38,055 nucleotides of DNA from JBBDIO01 sp040880365 (GTDB lineage Bacteria; Chloroflexota; Anaerolineae; Caldilineales; Caldilineaceae): positions 1 through 38,055 of the forward strand of contig JBBDIO010000098.1 in the NCBI GenBank assembly GCA_040880365.1. Direction: 5' to 3'. The position numbers and the translations under genes are program-made. Under the pieces are notes generated by a model, which worked only from the letters and a program-made list of their open reading frames with translations, had not been told where the DNA came from and did not search any database. Shown piece after piece: positions 25,230 through 34,047 of this stretch (position 1 is the first letter of the stretch; the number at the start of each line of letters is the position of its first letter).

Positions 25230-26696
25230 TTACATTTGTCCCATGAATGATGCCGGGGCCGGCGGCCAATGCAATCCACGCTGCCCGCTCAGCCCTCGGT
25301 TCGCGCCGGACGTACGCTCTGGCTCCGACACACCCACCAACTCGCCATCGTGCAGCCAATCTTCATCGTTGCCATACAGTTCGCCCAGCAAACTCTCGGT
25401 CAGACGCTGCAAGACATCCGCATGTTCGGCCCGGTTTGCCAGGTCATGCAGCTCATTGGGATCGGCCTCCAGGTCGAAAAGCTGACGACGATTGCCCGCA
25501 GCATAGTAAATCAGCTTATAGCGTGCCTCGCGTATCATGCGTGTCGCCAATGCGCCTTCGCCAAATTCGCCAAAGATTTGCTCGCGCCGCGTATCCCCCA
25601 CCATCGACAGCCCTTCCACGGTAGACGGGGCATCAATGCCTGCCAGATCTAGCAGCGTCGGCATGATATCCTGCCAGCCGACCAGCCGGTCGTCTACCGC
25701 GCCCGGCTGGATCCGCGCATCATCGGCTGTGCCTAGCAGAATCACGGGCACGTTCGCCGAATCTTCATAGAATAGCCGCTTGGCCCATTGGCGATGGTTG
25801 CCCAGCATATCGCCGTGATCCGACGTAAAACAGATCACCGTATTGTTGAGCAAGCCTTCCTCACGCAGCGTGCCGATAATGATCCGCAACTGATGATCGA
25901 TGTGCGTACACAGCGCATAGAAGGCCTGGCGGCCCAAATCCGCCTGCGTAGACGAGATTTGCGCATCGCGGCCTGCCCCTTGGCGCAGTACCCAGGGCAA
26001 GCTCGCATCGTCCTCTGCCCACTCGCCAATGTATGCCGGGGCCACACCCAACTGCTGATAGAGGTCAAGGTAATATTGCAGTGGCGTCAACGGGGGATGG
26101 GGATGGCGGAATGACAAAAACCAGAAGCCCGGCCGCGTCGGATCGCGCCGCTTGATCAACCGTGCCATCTCAGCCGTCGCCCAGTTGGTCGGATGACACG
26201 CTTCGGGCAAGTGCCACGGGCGCATAATATACTCGTTATTACTCATGCCATGCCCAAAATGCGCACCGCTGTGTCCTGCATGACCCAGAAACTGCTCATA
26301 GTCATCCACCACGCCATACATCTGGCGACCTTCCTCATCCAGAATCACATCATCAAACCCAATGCGATTGCGCTGGGGATAGCAGTGAAGTTTGCCTACG
26401 GCATATGCCTGATAGCCCGCATCGCGAAACACCTGTGCCAATGTGGGCAGTTGCGGCATGGGCAACTGTTCCTGAAAGGTACGGTCACCGTGGGTACGCG
26501 GCGGCGTCCCCGTCATCAGCGTGCGGCGCGCCGGAATACAGACTGGACATTCGGAATAGGCATTTGTATAGCGCACCCCGCTGCGCGCCAATGTATCCAA
26601 TGTGGGTGTCTGAACTGTGGGATGCCCGGCGCAGCCCAACAGCGAGGCGGGCCAATGGTCTGTGGTAATCAACAAGACATGCGGTCGTTCTGCCAT
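25230..26696 (-). CDS. Sulfatase (cysteine type), second copy
   Basis: A 488-residue sulfate ester hydrolase of the alkaline phosphatase superfamily. HVLLITTDHWPASLLG forms the first metal-binding strand. C53-I-P-A-R57 followed by MTG is the formylglycine signature, and ICFTSDHGDMLGNH gives the second metal half. The C-terminal part has YKLIYYAAGNRRQLFDLEAD. It is only distantly similar to the sulfatase at 3755-5236. No signal peptide is visible, so the substrate must be imported first. CAGAGGAGGATTTTG precedes the ATG. It is 21 bases from the Pgl-like gene and 69 from the TIM-barrel isomerase gene, in one apparent operon. The substrate is likely a sulfated sugar, by context only. Confidence 0.93.
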   Translation of the reverse strand: MAERPHVLLITTDHWPASLLGCAGHPTVQTPTLDTLARSGVRYTNAYSECPVCIPARRTLMTGTPPRTHGDRTFQEQLPMPQLPTLAQVFRDAGYQAYAVGKLHCYPQRNRIGFDDVILDEEGRQMYGVVDDYEQFLGHAGHSGAHFGHGMSNNEYIMRPWHLPEACHPTNWATAEMARLIKRRDPTRPGFWFLSFRHPHPPLTPLQYYLDLYQQLGVAPAYIGEWAEDDASLPWVLRQGAGRDAQISSTQADLGRQAFYALCTHIDHQLRIIIGTLREEGLLNNTVICFTSDHGDMLGNHRQWAKRLFYEDSANVPVILLGTADDARIQPGAVDDRLVGWQDIMPTLLDLAGIDAPSTVEGLSMVGDTRREQIFGEFGEGALATRMIREARYKLIYYAAGNRRQLFDLEADPNELHDLANRAEHADVLQRLTESLLGELYGNDEDWLHDGELVGVSEPERTSGANRGLSGQRGLHWPPAPASFMGQM

Positions 26697-26765
26697 ACAA
26701 AATCCTCCTCTGTAAACGGTGCATAACGCGCGATCAGGCTGGGTTCGGTCTATTCGACCCGTGCG

Positions 26766-27635
26766 TTAACAGCCCGCCAGATGTTGCGCGCCCAAAACGA
26801 TACCCTGTTGTTCGGCCTCGGCGCTGCCGTGATAGTTGGCGTCTTCCAGTTCCACGCAAATCGCGCCGTTGTACCCGTGCGCCGTCAGCCGTTCCAGCAC
26901 ATCTACCCAGCGCGTCACACCGTGCCCCGGAATGGCATAGCGCCACGCCATGCCCGCATACGGGCGCGGTTTTGCAAAAGTTGGCGGCTGTTCATGCCCA
27001 AACTCATAGAGATTTTCGTCCAGGTGCGCGGTATCCTTGCCATGTACGTGAAAAATGCGCGCCGCAAATTCCTCTAAAAAGCGCATGTAGTCAATGCCCA
27101 TGCGGATTAGATGCGACGGATCATAATTGATCCCCAGGCTGGGAGAAGCAACCTGATCAAAGAAGGCGCGATACCCTTCGGGTGTGCAACAGAGCGCACC
27201 CGGCCCCGGCCAACCTTCAATCACCAGGCGTCCGTTGTGCGCCTCCAGCGTCTCGGCCAGCGCACCGAATGAATCAACCATATAGCCAAAATTTTCGGCG
27301 CGCGGCAGGCTGGCATCTTCAGGCAGCATCACCAAAAAATAGTTACGTACCCCCGCTTCGCTGCACCGCTCGATATAGGCGCGATTGCGGGCCAGGGCCT
27401 CCTCTCGCCGACCCCGGTCTGCGCCAATCATGGGCTGCCATTCGGGCAAATCTACCGAGCCTACCTGCAACCCCGCCGCCACGACCTGGGCCGCAGCAGT
27501 ATCACCGTCCTTCCCCAGGTCGATCACCGACAAATCATTCGCCTGCGTCCACGCGATGAGCGCGCTCAAATCCTGTTGCCAATCTCCGCCACCCCGCCGA
27601 AAGCCTACCGGAAAACCACCTGTACGCGTTTGCAT
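26766..27635 (-). CDS. Sugar phosphate isomerase/epimerase family protein (xylose isomerase-like TIM barrel)
   Basis: The protein has 289 residues from the ATG at 27633-27635; a longer frame to 27767 would overlap the upstream gene and adds atypical sequence. The AP-endonuclease-2 / xylose-isomerase-like barrel is shown by LVIEGWPGPG (metal Glu), LGINYDPSHLIRMG (Asp and His ligands), IFHVHGKDTAHLDEN and PGHGVTRWVDVLERL, then ICVELED at the end. Members interconvert keto- and aldo-sugars or epimerise them using a divalent metal. It follows the GDPD-NPP gene (74-base gap) and precedes the sulfatase. The context suggests a step in breakdown of a sugar released by those hydrolases. Confidence 0.9.
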   Translation of the reverse strand: MQTRTGGFPVGFRRGGGDWQQDLSALIAWTQANDLSVIDLGKDGDTAAAQVVAAGLQVGSVDLPEWQPMIGADRGRREEALARNRAYIERCSEAGVRNYFLVMLPEDASLPRAENFGYMVDSFGALAETLEAHNGRLVIEGWPGPGALCCTPEGYRAFFDQVASPSLGINYDPSHLIRMGIDYMRFLEEFAARIFHVHGKDTAHLDENLYEFGHEQPPTFAKPRPYAGMAWRYAIPGHGVTRWVDVLERLTAHGYNGAICVELEDANYHGSAEAEQQGIVLGAQHLAGC

Positions 27636-27709
27636 CTGCAAATTCTCATTTCTATTTACGCCACACACACCATAGAAGCTGCGTGGCAATCCAATTCTCA
27701 AGTGTCCAA

Positions 27710-29341
27710 TTAGCCTGCTGTGTCTGCGCGATCCATTAACGCCTCGGCAATTACCTGACCTTGCCAATGGTCGGGAATCTCGAGGCCCAGCAAGTGCAGC
27801 AAGGTAGGCGCGACATCCACAATGCTTACCGGACCCCCAATGTCATAGTTTTGGCGAATTCCCGGACCGGCCACAATGAATGGAATCGTCATGTCCTCCG
27901 GGGCATCGGTACCGTGTCCAAACGCGTGTCCGCCATGATCCGCCATCACCACATAGATCGTCTCATCGTCGTCGCCGCCTGCGGCCAAAGCATCCATCAC
28001 CGCCTGCACCAGACCGTCCGAATAGCTGACCGCCTCCAAATACTCCGGCGACATCCAGCCATAACTATGGCCCAGCGCATCCGTCGCTTCGAGATAAACA
28101 AAGCTGAAAGTCGGTTTGAATTCCGCGATTTTGGCGGCCGCAGCTTTGCCCACTTCAGCCAGGCCCTCCTGGCTCAAACGATGCTGGCTTGCCAGTTTCA
28201 CAGTGCCCGGCACCGAAAGGTCGCGCAATTCTTCCCACGTATAGAACATAGCAACTTCATGTCTGGCCGCGGCAATCACCTCTGCCAGCGACTGCGCGGG
28301 CGAAGGAGGACGCTGCCAAACGTTTTCTACTACCCCATGCGCTTGCGGATCCAGCGAGTAGAAAAGCGCAGTGTGGCACGGCAGAGAAATAGATGGCATG
28401 ACCGTGCGCGCCTGCCAGGTGTGCGCGCCCCGTGCCGCCAGGCTGTCGATTGCCGGAGTATCGGCCTGTTGCAGCGCATCGGGTCGGCAACCGTCGAGCA
28501 GAAACAAGACCACGCGGCGTACCGGCGGACCAGCCACAGGAATGGCAATGTCTGCGTGGCTACTTGAGATCGCCCCGTCCTTGCGCGCCGCGTCGGCTTC
28601 CGCGCGTTCGGCAACTGCCGCCTGCCATAGATTCATGTGATCCAGGTTAATCATATCAATCGGCCAGCGCGCCAGTTCAGAAAAAACCGCAGGCTCCGCG
28701 CCCATGTAGTTGATGATGAGCTTCACGCCCAACTCTCGACAGACCTCCACCACACCCCGTGACAGATGACGCGGCGGCACTTCTACCAAAGCCGCACCAT
28801 AGTCTGCGTGCGCGCGCCGCACATCATCTGCCGTGCGGATATTGATCTTCAGGGGCAAATCACGGTTCAGTTCGCGGAAGGCCCGGGCATCGGCATCGCG
28901 GCCAAACCAAAAGAAACAGTCATCGGCAAAGCCGGTCCGCTCTACCATCGCCAATAGCGCCGGCAAATCTGCTCGTTTCACGTCAAAAAAGACCTTGGTC
29001 TTGCCGCGCAACTCCTCCAACATCGTCTCCAGCCGCGGAATGGGTTCCCCCACAAAGTCGGGACCGAACCAGCTCCCCGCATCCAGACTATCCAACGTCG
29101 CGGCGCGCTGCTCATGAAGCAGTCCCACCCCGTTGGTCGTGCCCTCCAGCTTGGGACCGTGGAATACGTAGTGCACCCCGTCGGCGCTCAGGTTCACATC
29201 CAACTCCACATAGTCGCCCCCCTGCGCCACCGCCTGCCGCGCCGCCGCCAACGTATTGTCCGGTGCGCGGTTCGACGCGCCCCGATGGCACACGACTTCA
29301 ACACGACCGGAAGACGGGCCAATGCTCTGCTGCCTACTCAT
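27710..29341 (-). CDS. Fusion protein: glycerophosphodiester phosphodiesterase-like domain + nucleotide pyrophosphatase/phosphodiesterase domain
   Basis: One uninterrupted 543-residue frame carries two esterase domains. Residues about 13-240 are a GDPD TIM barrel: CHRGASNRAPDNT with His19-Arg20, VELDVNLSADG, and His61 in YVFHGPKL, where most family members have HD. DVK at 120-122 replaces the usual EIK. Residues about 274-530 are a type I phosphodiesterase/NPP domain: LFLLDGCRPDAL with metal Asp283, SLPCH with Ser319 where NPPs have Thr, LEATDALGHSYG, and VMADHGGHAFGHG. No signal peptide is seen. The pairing could split a phosphodiester and then remove the remaining phosphate or another ester group. 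It lies 30 bases after the HAD gene. Confidence 0.9.
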   Translation of the reverse strand: MSRQQSIGPSSGRVEVVCHRGASNRAPDNTLAAARQAVAQGGDYVELDVNLSADGVHYVFHGPKLEGTTNGVGLLHEQRAATLDSLDAGSWFGPDFVGEPIPRLETMLEELRGKTKVFFDVKRADLPALLAMVERTGFADDCFFWFGRDADARAFRELNRDLPLKINIRTADDVRRAHADYGAALVEVPPRHLSRGVVEVCRELGVKLIINYMGAEPAVFSELARWPIDMINLDHMNLWQAAVAERAEADAARKDGAISSSHADIAIPVAGPPVRRVVLFLLDGCRPDALQQADTPAIDSLAARGAHTWQARTVMPSISLPCHTALFYSLDPQAHGVVENVWQRPPSPAQSLAEVIAAARHEVAMFYTWEELRDLSVPGTVKLASQHRLSQEGLAEVGKAAAAKIAEFKPTFSFVYLEATDALGHSYGWMSPEYLEAVSYSDGLVQAVMDALAAGGDDDETIYVVMADHGGHAFGHGTDAPEDMTIPFIVAGPGIRQNYDIGGPVSIVDVAPTLLHLLGLEIPDHWQGQVIAEALMDRADTAG

Positions 29342-29371
29342 ATCTTCACAATTGTCCTTAAAATTTGTCTA

Positions 29372-29968
29372 TTATCCCGCCAGGTTGCGCTCAATTTGCG
29401 CGAGGAGCGGCAGCAACTCCACGGGAGAAGCAATTTCATAGTCGGGAATCTCCAAAGCATTGGCGGGAACTTTGGGGCGACGCGGCGCCCAGTTGAGCCA
29501 TACCGTAATCAATCCCAGAGCATTCGCGCCTGCAATATCGCGGGTCAAATAGTTGCCCACCATCACCACACGCCCAAATTGGGAGGTGTCGATGGACAAT
29601 CCCTGCAATGCCGTCTCGAACATGGCGGCGTGGGGCTTTTCCACACCCACGCGCTCAGAAATCGCGTGCGCTCTAAACAGATCCATCAGGCCATAGTGAC
29701 CCAGCACATTGTCGAACGTAGCCTGCGGACCATCGGCTACCAACCCCAATGGATACCCCGCCGCAACCAGCGCGCGCACCATCTCGGCCGCGCCGGGAAT
29801 CAGATCGGCCACCAGCGTTGCGCCCCGATCATTCTTCACCTCCGTCCCTTCGTCTACCAGCGTATCGCCGCAATCCAGCAATACGGCCACAAGACGGTTA
29901 TCCGCGCCTTCGTTATTCGCATCACGGCTAGCTGCGCTGCTGCGCCCCTCGGTTTCTGGTAGTGTCAT
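29372..29968 (-). CDS. HAD-superfamily hydrolase (altered motif I)
   Basis: A 198-residue haloacid dehalogenase-like phosphatase. Motif I reads LLDCGDTLVDEG: the nucleophile Asp32 is present, but the second position of DxD is Gly34 with Asp at 35. This GDT form is shared with a subset of HAD proteins. GLVADGPQ resembles motif II, the Lys of EKPHAAMFE is motif III, and VMVGNYLTRDIAGANALG is motif IV with the acidic residue. Size and order fit small phosphatases acting on sugar phosphates or phosphoglycolate. The ATG at 29968 overlaps the stop of the Gfo/Idh gene by four bases (ATGA), so they are translationally coupled. The N-terminal 25 residues are probably disordered. Confidence 0.87.
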   Translation of the reverse strand: MTLPETEGRSSAASRDANNEGADNRLVAVLLDCGDTLVDEGTEVKNDRGATLVADLIPGAAEMVRALVAAGYPLGLVADGPQATFDNVLGHYGLMDLFRAHAISERVGVEKPHAAMFETALQGLSIDTSQFGRVVMVGNYLTRDIAGANALGLITVWLNWAPRRPKVPANALEIPDYEIASPVELLPLLAQIERNLAG

Positions 29969-31305
29969 GCGCTTGCCTCCCGCCCAATGCGTGACGGCAA
30001 CGTCAGCAGATCGTCTACATTGACAGGGGCTGCGTTGGCGATCGAAGTGTTGGCTGCAATCCCCAACAGAATCGAGGCTGCGCCATCCACGTGCGAGGCA
30101 CTGCGTCCATACGGGTCTATGGGGGGATCGGGCGCAAAAATCTGTTCCAGCATCACTGCGTCGCCGCCGCCATGCCCGCCCTCACCTTCGGGCACATCCA
30201 CAGTATAGGGCGTGCCAAACATGGGGAAGACGCGGATCGATTTACCGCCAAATTGGGCCAGCGTCTCGGCGCTAGGATTCACAGTTTCCTCTGCCCCTGC
30301 AATGAACTGCTTGCCCACCTGCTCTGTCAAGTCCACTTCCAGCCGACCTCGATCCCCCGTGATGGCTATACGAAAACCCTCCCACGGGCTATACGCGATC
30401 AGCGAATAGGTCAGGATCACCCCACTCCGATAGCGTGCCGTCACGCTCATGGTGTCTTCGACCGAAATATCCGCGCCAAATACGTTCCGATCGCGCAGAT
30501 AGCCCGTTTCCTCCTCGGCTGCATGATACAAATCGCGCAGCACCTCATTTTCATCCAGGCGCAGCGCAAACGGATCCCCGGCTGCGGCCTGTTCCCCCGT
30601 GTAACGCGCATAGCCATACGTCTCACCGCGCCGCGCCGCATTATCCGCACCATAGAACAGCAAATCGCCCAGCGCAAACACTTGTTGCGGATACGATTGC
30701 AGCCACCAATTCACCAGATCAAAGTGATGCGTGGCTTTGTGGACCAACAGCCCGCCCGACTTATCCTTCTCCCGATGCCAGCGCCGAAAGTAATCTGCCC
30801 CATGAAAGGTATCGAGTACCCACTGAAAATTAACATGCAACGGGCGTCCCACAACGCCACTCTGTAGCAGCTCAAACACCCGGGTAGGCAGCGGGGCATA
30901 GCGGTAATTGAACGTGACTCGCAGGTTTTTGCCAGTGGTCTCTATCGCAGAAAAAATAGCCCGCGCCTTCTGGGCGTCGATGGTCATGGGCTTCTCGCAG
31001 ATTACATCGCAACCAAGCTCCATCGCACGAATAATGTATTCATGGTGGGTCGAATCCATAGTTGTCACAATCACCGTATCCGGCTTTGTTTCGGCAACCA
31101 TCGTTTCAAAGTGGTCCGCGGAATACGTTGCAACGGGCGCCTGCTGAAACAGTTCGCCCAGCCGTCGGTTGTGCCAATCCATGCGCGTCTGGCTCAGATC
31201 ACAGAGCGCCACCAGCTCCGCACTCTCCGCATATGTGCCGGCGATGGCGTCTACAAACATTTTTGCGCGTCCGCCTGCGCCTACTAATGCATATCGCTTT
31301 CGCAA
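29965..31305 (-). CDS. Gfo/Idh/MocA family oxidoreductase
   Basis: The protein has 446 residues from a TTG at 31303-31305, preceded by GCGAGG; the longer frame to 31392 would run into the upstream gene. The N-terminal Rossmann domain shows YALVGAGGRAKMF, LVALCDLSQTR, TVIVTTMDSTHHEYI and the family motif CEKPMTIDA. The catalytic/alpha-beta domain starts with VTFNYRYAP and includes LVHKATHHFDLVNWWL with a likely catalytic His. It is longer than the usual 350-390 residues because of an insert around 235-300. Such enzymes oxidise or reduce sugars and cyclitols at one carbon with NAD(P). It is coupled to the HAD gene and 10 bases after the small 2-hydroxyacid dehydrogenase remnant. Confidence 0.9.
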   Translation of the reverse strand: MRKRYALVGAGGRAKMFVDAIAGTYAESAELVALCDLSQTRMDWHNRRLGELFQQAPVATYSADHFETMVAETKPDTVIVTTMDSTHHEYIIRAMELGCDVICEKPMTIDAQKARAIFSAIETTGKNLRVTFNYRYAPLPTRVFELLQSGVVGRPLHVNFQWVLDTFHGADYFRRWHREKDKSGGLLVHKATHHFDLVNWWLQSYPQQVFALGDLLFYGADNAARRGETYGYARYTGEQAAAGDPFALRLDENEVLRDLYHAAEEETGYLRDRNVFGADISVEDTMSVTARYRSGVILTYSLIAYSPWEGFRIAITGDRGRLEVDLTEQVGKQFIAGAEETVNPSAETLAQFGGKSIRVFPMFGTPYTVDVPEGEGGHGGGDAVMLEQIFAPDPPIDPYGRSASHVDGAASILLGIAANTSIANAAPVNVDDLLTLPSRIGREASA

Positions 31306-31315
31306 AACAACCTCG

Positions 31316-31696
31316 CTAACGTTTCGACTCAGATTCGGTGTTGAATAGAGGAAATTGACGTACCAGGTCCATCGCCCACTGGCGATTGGCATCGCGCGTC
31401 CGCCCAGCCAAATGCGGCATACGCACTACATTATGCCGCCCCAAAAGCGGGTCATCCGCCGGCAAGGGTTCAACATCAAAAACATCGGCCTCCAAAGCCA
31501 GTTCACCGAGATTCTCGCCAAAATCGGCCTGCAATGTGCCCAACGGCGTGCTTTGCCCTGCCGCGCTGCGCAGCACATGCACAACGGGCGCGTCTGGTGC
31601 GTGCTTCTCCAGAGCATGGGCCAGATCATCTACCACGAAAGGCCAGTGTGCTTCAAAGCCGGGGCTTGCCACGATCAGATTGGTTTGCATAGTCAT
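31316..31696 (-). CDS. Shortened D-2-hydroxyacid dehydrogenase (probable internal-deletion remnant)
   Basis: A 126-residue frame. The second half, ADVFDVEPLPADDPLL followed by NVVRMPHLAGRT, matches the C-terminal part of D-isomer 2-hydroxyacid dehydrogenases, including the His of the catalytic pair in PHLAG. The first 60 residues (SPGFEAHWPFVVDDLAHALE) could be the N-terminal substrate-domain start, but the whole NAD-binding middle, normally about 180 residues with GxGxxG, is absent. The frame is intact, so it is either a deletion remnant or a small protein re-using the tail. It is first in the minus-strand group ending at 24.1 kb. A dehydrogenase reaction is not expected from it alone. Confidence 0.6.
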   Translation of the reverse strand: MTMQTNLIVASPGFEAHWPFVVDDLAHALEKHAPDAPVVHVLRSAAGQSTPLGTLQADFGENLGELALEADVFDVEPLPADDPLLGRHNVVRMPHLAGRTRDANRQWAMDLVRQFPLFNTESESKR

Positions 31697-31762
31697 GCGC
31701 CTGCCGCGAATCTGGTTGTGTGAGGAACTGCATTGCAGACACTTTGCGCCACCGTATACAAA

Positions 31763-31826
31763 CGTATGCCACAGTATGCCAACGTGGGGACATTGGGGCG
31801 CACACGGTAGCGTACAGTGGCATACG
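31763..31826. promoter_or_regulatory. Repeated GTATGCCA motif, candidate operator upstream of the 24-32 kb group
   Basis: CGTATGCCAC at 31763-31772 has its exact reverse complement GTGGCATACG at 31817-31826, and a further direct copy, GTATGCCAA, follows the first. The motifs lie 70-130 bases upstream of the first gene of the minus-strand catabolic group, a plausible site for a regulator. The regulator itself is not in the window. Confidence 0.35.
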
Positions 31827-31861
31827 GTAATGCTAGGTGGTGCAGAGCTACAGGCTACCTG

Positions 31862-33964
31862 CTACGCCTGCCCTGCGACGGGCGCGCGTGTCGGTTCGCG
31901 ATCTGGCACTTGCGCGCGCAATTCGGCCAGCCAGACTGCGGCTTCCGAATCGCTGGGCGCGCGCCAGTCGCCCCGGGGCGATAATGAACCGCCCGACCCC
32001 ACCTTTGGCCCATTGGGAATTGCCGACCGTTTGAACTGGCTAATCTGGAAAAAGCGGAACAGAAATACATCCAGCCACCGCTTGATCGACGCCAGTGTAT
32101 ACTCGTTGCGCTGATCCGCGGGCAACAAGTCGGGCCATGCGCCCTGCCGGCGATCCCGCCATGCGGAATAGCTCAAAAAGGCGACTTTGCTGGGGCGAAA
32201 GCCAAAGCGTGTAATGTAATAGAGATTGAAATCCTGCAACTCATAAGGGCCAATTTTGGCCTGGGTGCTCTGCACGGGGGTATCGCTGTCACCGTTCACA
32301 CTCGGCACCAGTTCCGGCGAAATCTCTGTGGCAAGAATCGCCTGCATCACCGCACCGGCATCCGGCCCAAACATGTCACTACGCGCCACCCAGCGAATCA
32401 AATGCTGGATCAGCGTCTTGGGCACCGAAGCGTTCACGTTATAGTGTGACATCTGATCGCCCACCCCATACGTCGCCCAGCCCAAAGCCAACTCGCTGAG
32501 GTCACCCGTGCCTAACACCAGCGCATCGTTGAAATTTGCCAGACGGAACAGGTGTGAAGTTCGTTCACCCGCCTGCACGTTTTCAAATGTCACATCATAG
32601 ACCGGCTCGCCATCGGCATAGGGATGCCCAATGTCATGCAACATCTGTCGCGCCGAAGGCCGAATGTCAATCTCCTCCGCGGTTACGCCCAACGCCGCCA
32701 TGAGCTTGTGGGCATTGGTTTTTGTCGATGCGCTGGTCGCAAAACCCGGCATGGTATAGGCCAACACATTCGTGCGCGGCAAGCCCAGCCGATCCATGGT
32801 TTTTGCGGCCACAATCAAAGCCTGGGTCGAATCCAGCCCCCCCGAGACGCCAATCACGATCTTGTGAATGCCGGTAGCTTCCAGGCGCTTCATCAGCCCA
32901 TGCACCTGGATGTTATAGACCTCATAGCACCGCTCATCCAGCTTGGCGGAGTCGGGCGGCACATAGGGGAACCGATACACCGGATGCTCCAACGCGAGCG
33001 CGTCATCGCCCGACGTCGCGACCGGCACATCAAATGTAAAGGGAATCCGGCGCACCGCGCGCAATTGATCCCGATGGTCCGCCACAGTATCCGCAAAACT
33101 GGTCATGCGCATCCGGTCCTGTTGCAGTCGCTCCAGGTCCAAATCTGCCGTGATCACATGTTCCTCTGCACTAAACCGCGCCGATTCTGCCAGCAAATTG
33201 CCATTCTCATAGATTAGCGCGTGACCATCCCACGCCAGATCGGTCGTCGATTCACCCGGCCCCGATGCCGAATAGAGATAGCCCGCGATACACTTTGCCG
33301 ACTGGGACGAACATAGCTCGCGCCGATAGTCGGCCTTGCCTACGGTGATATTGCTCGCAGAAAGATTCGCTAAAACCGTAGCCCCTGCCAGCGCGGCATA
33401 AGTACTCGGTGGAATTGGCGTCCACACATCTTCGCAAATCTCCACGTGCAGCTTAAAGCCTTCCACGTTTGCGGCGTCGAAAATCAAATCGGCGCCAAAC
33501 GGCACATTCTGTCCACAGACGCGAATTTCCGTCACCACAGCATCACGCGCCGCCGCAAAGTGACGTTTTTCATAGAACTCGCGATAATTGGGAAGATAGC
33601 TCTTGGGGACAACGCCCAGAATCCGTCCTCGGTAAATGACGACGCCACAGTTATAGAGCTGTCCTTCGGCCCGCAGCGGTGCGCCCACAATTAATACTGG
33701 CGAAAGCTCTGTGCTGGCCGCCACCAACTCGCCCAAATGCCGCTCGACTGCGCCCAGTAGCGCTTCCTGATGCAACAGATCGTCGATCGCATAGGCCGAA
33801 AGTCCCAGTTCGGGGAAGAGCGCTATTGCCGCGTGACGCGCCGCGGCCTGTTGCGCCAATGCCAGCGTGCGTTCGGTGTTATACGCGACATCAGCCACCC
33901 GTACTTTGGGCACGCACACCGCCGCACGAATAAAACCGTGGGAATAAATCGAGAAGAAGTCCAT
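31862..33964 (-). CDS. nadE: Glutamine-dependent NAD+ synthase
   Basis: A 700-residue two-domain enzyme making NAD+ from nicotinic acid adenine dinucleotide, ATP and glutamine. The N-terminal nitrilase-type glutaminase domain has the catalytic triad Glu52 (FPELGLSAY), Lys121 (VVPKSYLPNYREFYEKRHF) and Cys177 (HVEICEDVWTP). The synthetase domain carries the ATP-pyrophosphatase P-loop SGGLDST at 374-380 and ends with FRFFQISQFKRSAIPNGPKV. Residue positions and length closely follow the actinobacterial-type (M. tuberculosis) enzyme rather than the short ammonia-dependent NadE. It is a housekeeping gene with no evident partner here; its downstream side faces the catabolic group with 165 bases between. 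Confidence 0.97.
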   Translation of the reverse strand: MDFFSIYSHGFIRAAVCVPKVRVADVAYNTERTLALAQQAAARHAAIALFPELGLSAYAIDDLLHQEALLGAVERHLGELVAASTELSPVLIVGAPLRAEGQLYNCGVVIYRGRILGVVPKSYLPNYREFYEKRHFAAARDAVVTEIRVCGQNVPFGADLIFDAANVEGFKLHVEICEDVWTPIPPSTYAALAGATVLANLSASNITVGKADYRRELCSSQSAKCIAGYLYSASGPGESTTDLAWDGHALIYENGNLLAESARFSAEEHVITADLDLERLQQDRMRMTSFADTVADHRDQLRAVRRIPFTFDVPVATSGDDALALEHPVYRFPYVPPDSAKLDERCYEVYNIQVHGLMKRLEATGIHKIVIGVSGGLDSTQALIVAAKTMDRLGLPRTNVLAYTMPGFATSASTKTNAHKLMAALGVTAEEIDIRPSARQMLHDIGHPYADGEPVYDVTFENVQAGERTSHLFRLANFNDALVLGTGDLSELALGWATYGVGDQMSHYNVNASVPKTLIQHLIRWVARSDMFGPDAGAVMQAILATEISPELVPSVNGDSDTPVQSTQAKIGPYELQDFNLYYITRFGFRPSKVAFLSYSAWRDRRQGAWPDLLPADQRNEYTLASIKRWLDVFLFRFFQISQFKRSAIPNGPKVGSGGSLSPRGDWRAPSDSEAAVWLAELRAQVPDREPTRAPVAGQA

Positions 33965-34047
33965 CCGCGCAGATTACCAATTCATGCTGGAAACGGGTTA
34001 GAAAAACAGTGAGTTGGGGAGACCATCATATCGGCTGCACATTTACA

